NCBI RefSeq assembly: GCF_000966975.1
Contig: NZ_JZWV01000894.1
Coordinates: forward strand, 1 to 7,972
DNA from: Streptomyces katrae
Lineage (GTDB): Bacteria > Actinomycetota > Actinomycetes > Streptomycetales > Streptomycetaceae
Direction of reading: 5' to 3'
Length of the DNA: 7,972 nucleotides
Made by a program: the position numbers and the translations under genes
Notes under the pieces: generated by a model
The model's input: only the letters and a program-made list of their open reading frames with translations
The model's database searches: none
What the model was told of the DNA's origin: nothing
Shown: positions 6,303 through 7,972 of the stretch, one piece after another
Position numbering within the stretch: position 1 is the stretch's first letter
Layout: each line of letters opens with the position of its first letter

Positions 6303-6431
6303 ACTGACCGGAAACGAGTACGCCCGGGACGGCGTACCGTGATAGGTGCACGCAATTCGGCTGGCTCACCGTGTGCGGGACGGACGTACACGGGGGCGAG
6401 CAGCTTTTCACACGTCTGAGGAGACAGTGCT
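6303..6431 (+). promoter_or_regulatory. glmU-prsA intergenic region with inverted repeat
   Basis: GTACGCC (6318-6324) and GGCGTAC (6331-6337) form a perfect inverted repeat around CGGGAC, followed by GATAGGTG, which only loosely resembles a -10. A clear ribosome binding site, GAGGAGA, lies about 8-14 bases before the prsA GTG. The gap may contain a prsA promoter, but none is convincing; co-transcription with glmU is also possible. Confidence 0.4.
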
Positions 6432-7409
6432 GTGACCGGGATCAAGACGACCGGCGAGAAGAAGCTGATGCTCTTCTCCGGCCGCGCCCACCCCGAGCTG
6501 GCCGAGGAGGTCGCGCACCAGCTGGGGGTCAGCCTGGTGCCGACCAAGGCTTTCGACTTCGCGAACGGTGAGATCTACGTCCGCTTCCAGGAGTCGGCGC
6601 GTGGCGCGGACTGCTTCCTGATCCAGAGCCACACGGCTCCGATCAACAAGTGGATCATGGAGCAGCTCATCATGATCGACGCGCTGAAGCGCGCGTCGGC
6701 TCGTTCCATCACGGTGATCATCCCGTCGTACGGGTATGCCCGTCAGGACAAGAAGCACAAGGGCCGCGAGCCGATCTCGGCGCGCCTGGTCGCGGACCTG
6801 CTGAAGACCTCGGGTGCGGACCGCATCCTGACGGTCGACCTGCACACCGACCAGATCCAGGGCTTCTTCGACGGCCCGGTGGACCACCTGTCGGCCCTGA
6901 ACGTCCTCGCGGACTACGTGGGCGCCAAGGTGGACCGCACCAAGCTGACGGTGGTCTCCCCGGACGCCGGCCGCGTGCGCGTGGCCGACCGCTGGTGCGA
7001 CCGTCTGGACGCGCCGCTGGCGATCGTGCACAAGCGCCGCGACAAGGATGTCGCCAACCAGGTGACCGTCCACGAGGTCGTCGGTGAGGTCAAGGGCCGC
7101 GTCTGCGTCCTGGTCGACGACATGATCGACACGGGTGGCACGATCTGCGCCGCGGCCGACGCGCTGTTCGCGCACGGCGCGGAGGACGTCATCGTGACGG
7201 CCACGCACGGCATCCTGTCGGGTCCGGCGGCCGACCGCCTGAAGAACTCGAAGGTCAGCGAGTTCGTCTTCACGAACACCCTGCCCGACCCCTCCGACCT
7301 GGAGCTCGACAAGATCACGGTCCTGTCGATCGCCCCGATGATCGCCCGCGCGGTGCGCGAGGTGTTCGAGGACGGTTCGGTGACGAGCCTGTTCGAGGAG
7401 CAGCAGTAG
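6432..7409 (+). CDS. prsA: Ribose-phosphate pyrophosphokinase (PRPP synthase)
   Basis: This 325-residue cytoplasmic enzyme transfers pyrophosphate from ATP to ribose-5-phosphate. It makes PRPP for purine, pyrimidine, histidine, tryptophan and NAD synthesis. The family signatures are intact: FDFANGEIYVRF (41-52), the ATP-binding YGYARQDKK (100-108), the DLHTDQIQGFFDGPVDHL block (136-153), SPDAGRVRVAD (176-186), the catalytic flexible loop KRRDK (201-205), and the PRPP-binding loop VLVDDMIDTGGT (226-237). Length is about that expected for class I enzymes. GTG 6432 is supported by GAGGAGA upstream. It follows glmU in the same direction, linking cell-wall precursor and nucleotide precursor supply. 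No defect is seen. The symbol prs is an equally used name. Confidence 0.97.
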   Translation: MTGIKTTGEKKLMLFSGRAHPELAEEVAHQLGVSLVPTKAFDFANGEIYVRFQESARGADCFLIQSHTAPINKWIMEQLIMIDALKRASARSITVIIPSYGYARQDKKHKGREPISARLVADLLKTSGADRILTVDLHTDQIQGFFDGPVDHLSALNVLADYVGAKVDRTKLTVVSPDAGRVRVADRWCDRLDAPLAIVHKRRDKDVANQVTVHEVVGEVKGRVCVLVDDMIDTGGTICAAADALFAHGAEDVIVTATHGILSGPAADRLKNSKVSEFVFTNTLPDPSDLELDKITVLSIAPMIARAVREVFEDGSVTSLFEEQQ

Positions 7410-7441
7410 CAGCGGGCCCCAGGGCCTTGCGCTAGATCCTT

Positions 7442-7470
7442 TTGGGGGCGGCCTCCCCGCCGGGTACACT
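7442..7470 (+). promoter_or_regulatory. Putative rplY promoter
   Basis: TTGGGG (7442-7447) and TACACT (7465-7470) are separated by 17 bp, a fair match to the housekeeping promoter pattern. A start near 7477 would leave a leader of about 125 bases before the L25 gene. GGCGG/CCGCC (7447-7461) forms a small inverted repeat in the spacer. Confidence 0.5.
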
Positions 7471-7476
7471 CGATGA

Positions 7477-7601
7477 GTTGCTCGGCGAGGGAGGCCGTAC
7501 CTGTTTTCGGGTGCGGGTGCTCCGTTATCGACGCGCTCTTCGTAGCAGGCCGTTCCGGCCGGGTGACTTCTGTCCGTTTCGTCACCCCACGAGGAGTGAA
7601 C
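7477..7601 (+). promoter_or_regulatory. Long structured leader of rplY
   Basis: The untranslated stretch contains two neighbouring hairpins. GGCCG-TTC-CGGCC is at 7548-7560. GGGTGAC (7561-7567) pairs with GTCACCC (7581-7587) across a 13-base loop, and the stem ends 3 bases before the ribosome binding site GAGGAG (7591-7596). Structured leaders often mediate autoregulation by ribosomal proteins, but no known leader class is recognised here. Confidence 0.4.
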
Positions 7602-7972
7602 ATGTCCGAGATCAAGCTTTCCGCGAAGCTCCGCGACACCTTCGGCAAGGGCTCTGCCCGCCAGTCCCGTCGTGACGCCCTGACCCCGGGTGTCATCTAC
7701 GGTCACGGCACCACCCCGAAGCACGTCGGCGTCGAGGCCCACGCGCTGATGATGGCCCTGAAGACCCCGAACGCGCTGCTGTCCCTGGACATCGAGGGCG
7801 ACGGCACCGAGCTGGTCATCCCGAAGGCCGTTCAGCGTCACCCCCTGAAGCGCAACATCCTGCACGTCGACTTCCTGATCGTCCAGAAGGGCGAGAAGGT
7901 CACGGTCGAGGTTCCGGTCGTGACCGAGGGCGACCTGGCCCCCGGCGGCAACCTGCTGGAGACCCTCCTGGC
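7602..7972 (+). CDS. rplY: Ribosomal protein L25/CTC family, 3' end outside window
   Basis: The visible 123 residues are the 5S rRNA-binding L25 domain plus the start of the C-terminal TL5/CTC domain. Family features are GKGSARQSRRDALTPGVIYG (15-34), VIYGHG, IPKAVQRHPLKRNILHVDFL (73-92), KVTVEVPVV (98-106) and GDLAPGGNLLE (110-120). The protein binds 5S rRNA in the large ribosomal subunit; the long form with a second domain is called CTC (general stress protein) in Gram-positive bacteria. ATG 7602 is preceded by GAGGAG at an ideal spacing. The frame is still open at the window edge; full-length relatives are about 190-200 residues, so roughly a third is missing. It lies downstream of prsA in the usual actinobacterial order. 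Confidence 0.95.
   Translation, partial: MSEIKLSAKLRDTFGKGSARQSRRDALTPGVIYGHGTTPKHVGVEAHALMMALKTPNALLSLDIEGDGTELVIPKAVQRHPLKRNILHVDFLIVQKGEKVTVEVPVVTEGDLAPGGNLLETLL

Noticed and set aside
7410..7441. Terminator after prsA
   Set aside because: Only short or tight-loop pairings (GGCCC/GGGCC) were found and no T-tract, so termination here is not supported.

Overview
The window looks like chromosomal DNA of a Streptomyces or close relative. GC is very high, third codon positions are almost all G or C, GTG starts are common, and the order tRNA-Gln / glmU / prsA / ctc-type rplY is the one I know from streptomycete core chromosomes. These are recognition-based calls; no database was searched.

Left part (1-3243) is an accessory-looking locus built from polymorphic-toxin and immunity domains. 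On the minus strand, reading leftwards, a WHH/HNH-type nuclease domain fused to a SUKH (SMI1/KNR4) domain (816-1829) is followed after 7 bases by a long protein that runs off the left edge (1-808). That protein starts with an Imm35/YrhB-like domain followed by a Gly/Ser/Ala linker. On the plus strand, diverging from a shared 229-bp control region (1830-2058), lie a YwqJ-type putative deaminase with intact C-P-E and P-C-x-x-C motifs (2059-2631) and, 5 bases later, a SUKH-3 immunity-type protein (2637-3212). None of the visible proteins has a signal peptide or a classical export domain. The control region holds an AT-rich island with repeated CGAAT, an 11-bp direct repeat and a GACAG/CTGTC palindrome, so it looks like an operator region.

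Middle part (3245-4760): a hairpin (3216-3243) separates the SUKH-3 gene from a convergent NarL-type membrane sensor histidine kinase with no response regulator beside it. Next come a 71-nt tRNA-Gln (anticodon TTG) and its strong terminator hairpin.

Right part (4761-7972) is core metabolism on the plus strand: glmU (UDP-GlcNAc synthesis for the cell wall), prsA (PRPP synthesis) and the 5' part of the ribosomal protein L25/CTC gene (rplY/ctc) with a long leader. The most striking defect is in glmU. An imperfect tandem duplication (20-bp and 19-bp copies, net +19) lies near its 3' end and shifts the frame. It replaces the expected last 44 residues with 52 unrelated ones. Deleting 19 bases exactly restores a 482-residue GlmU with the usual actinobacterial C-terminus, so this is either a recent mutation in an essential gene or an assembly error.
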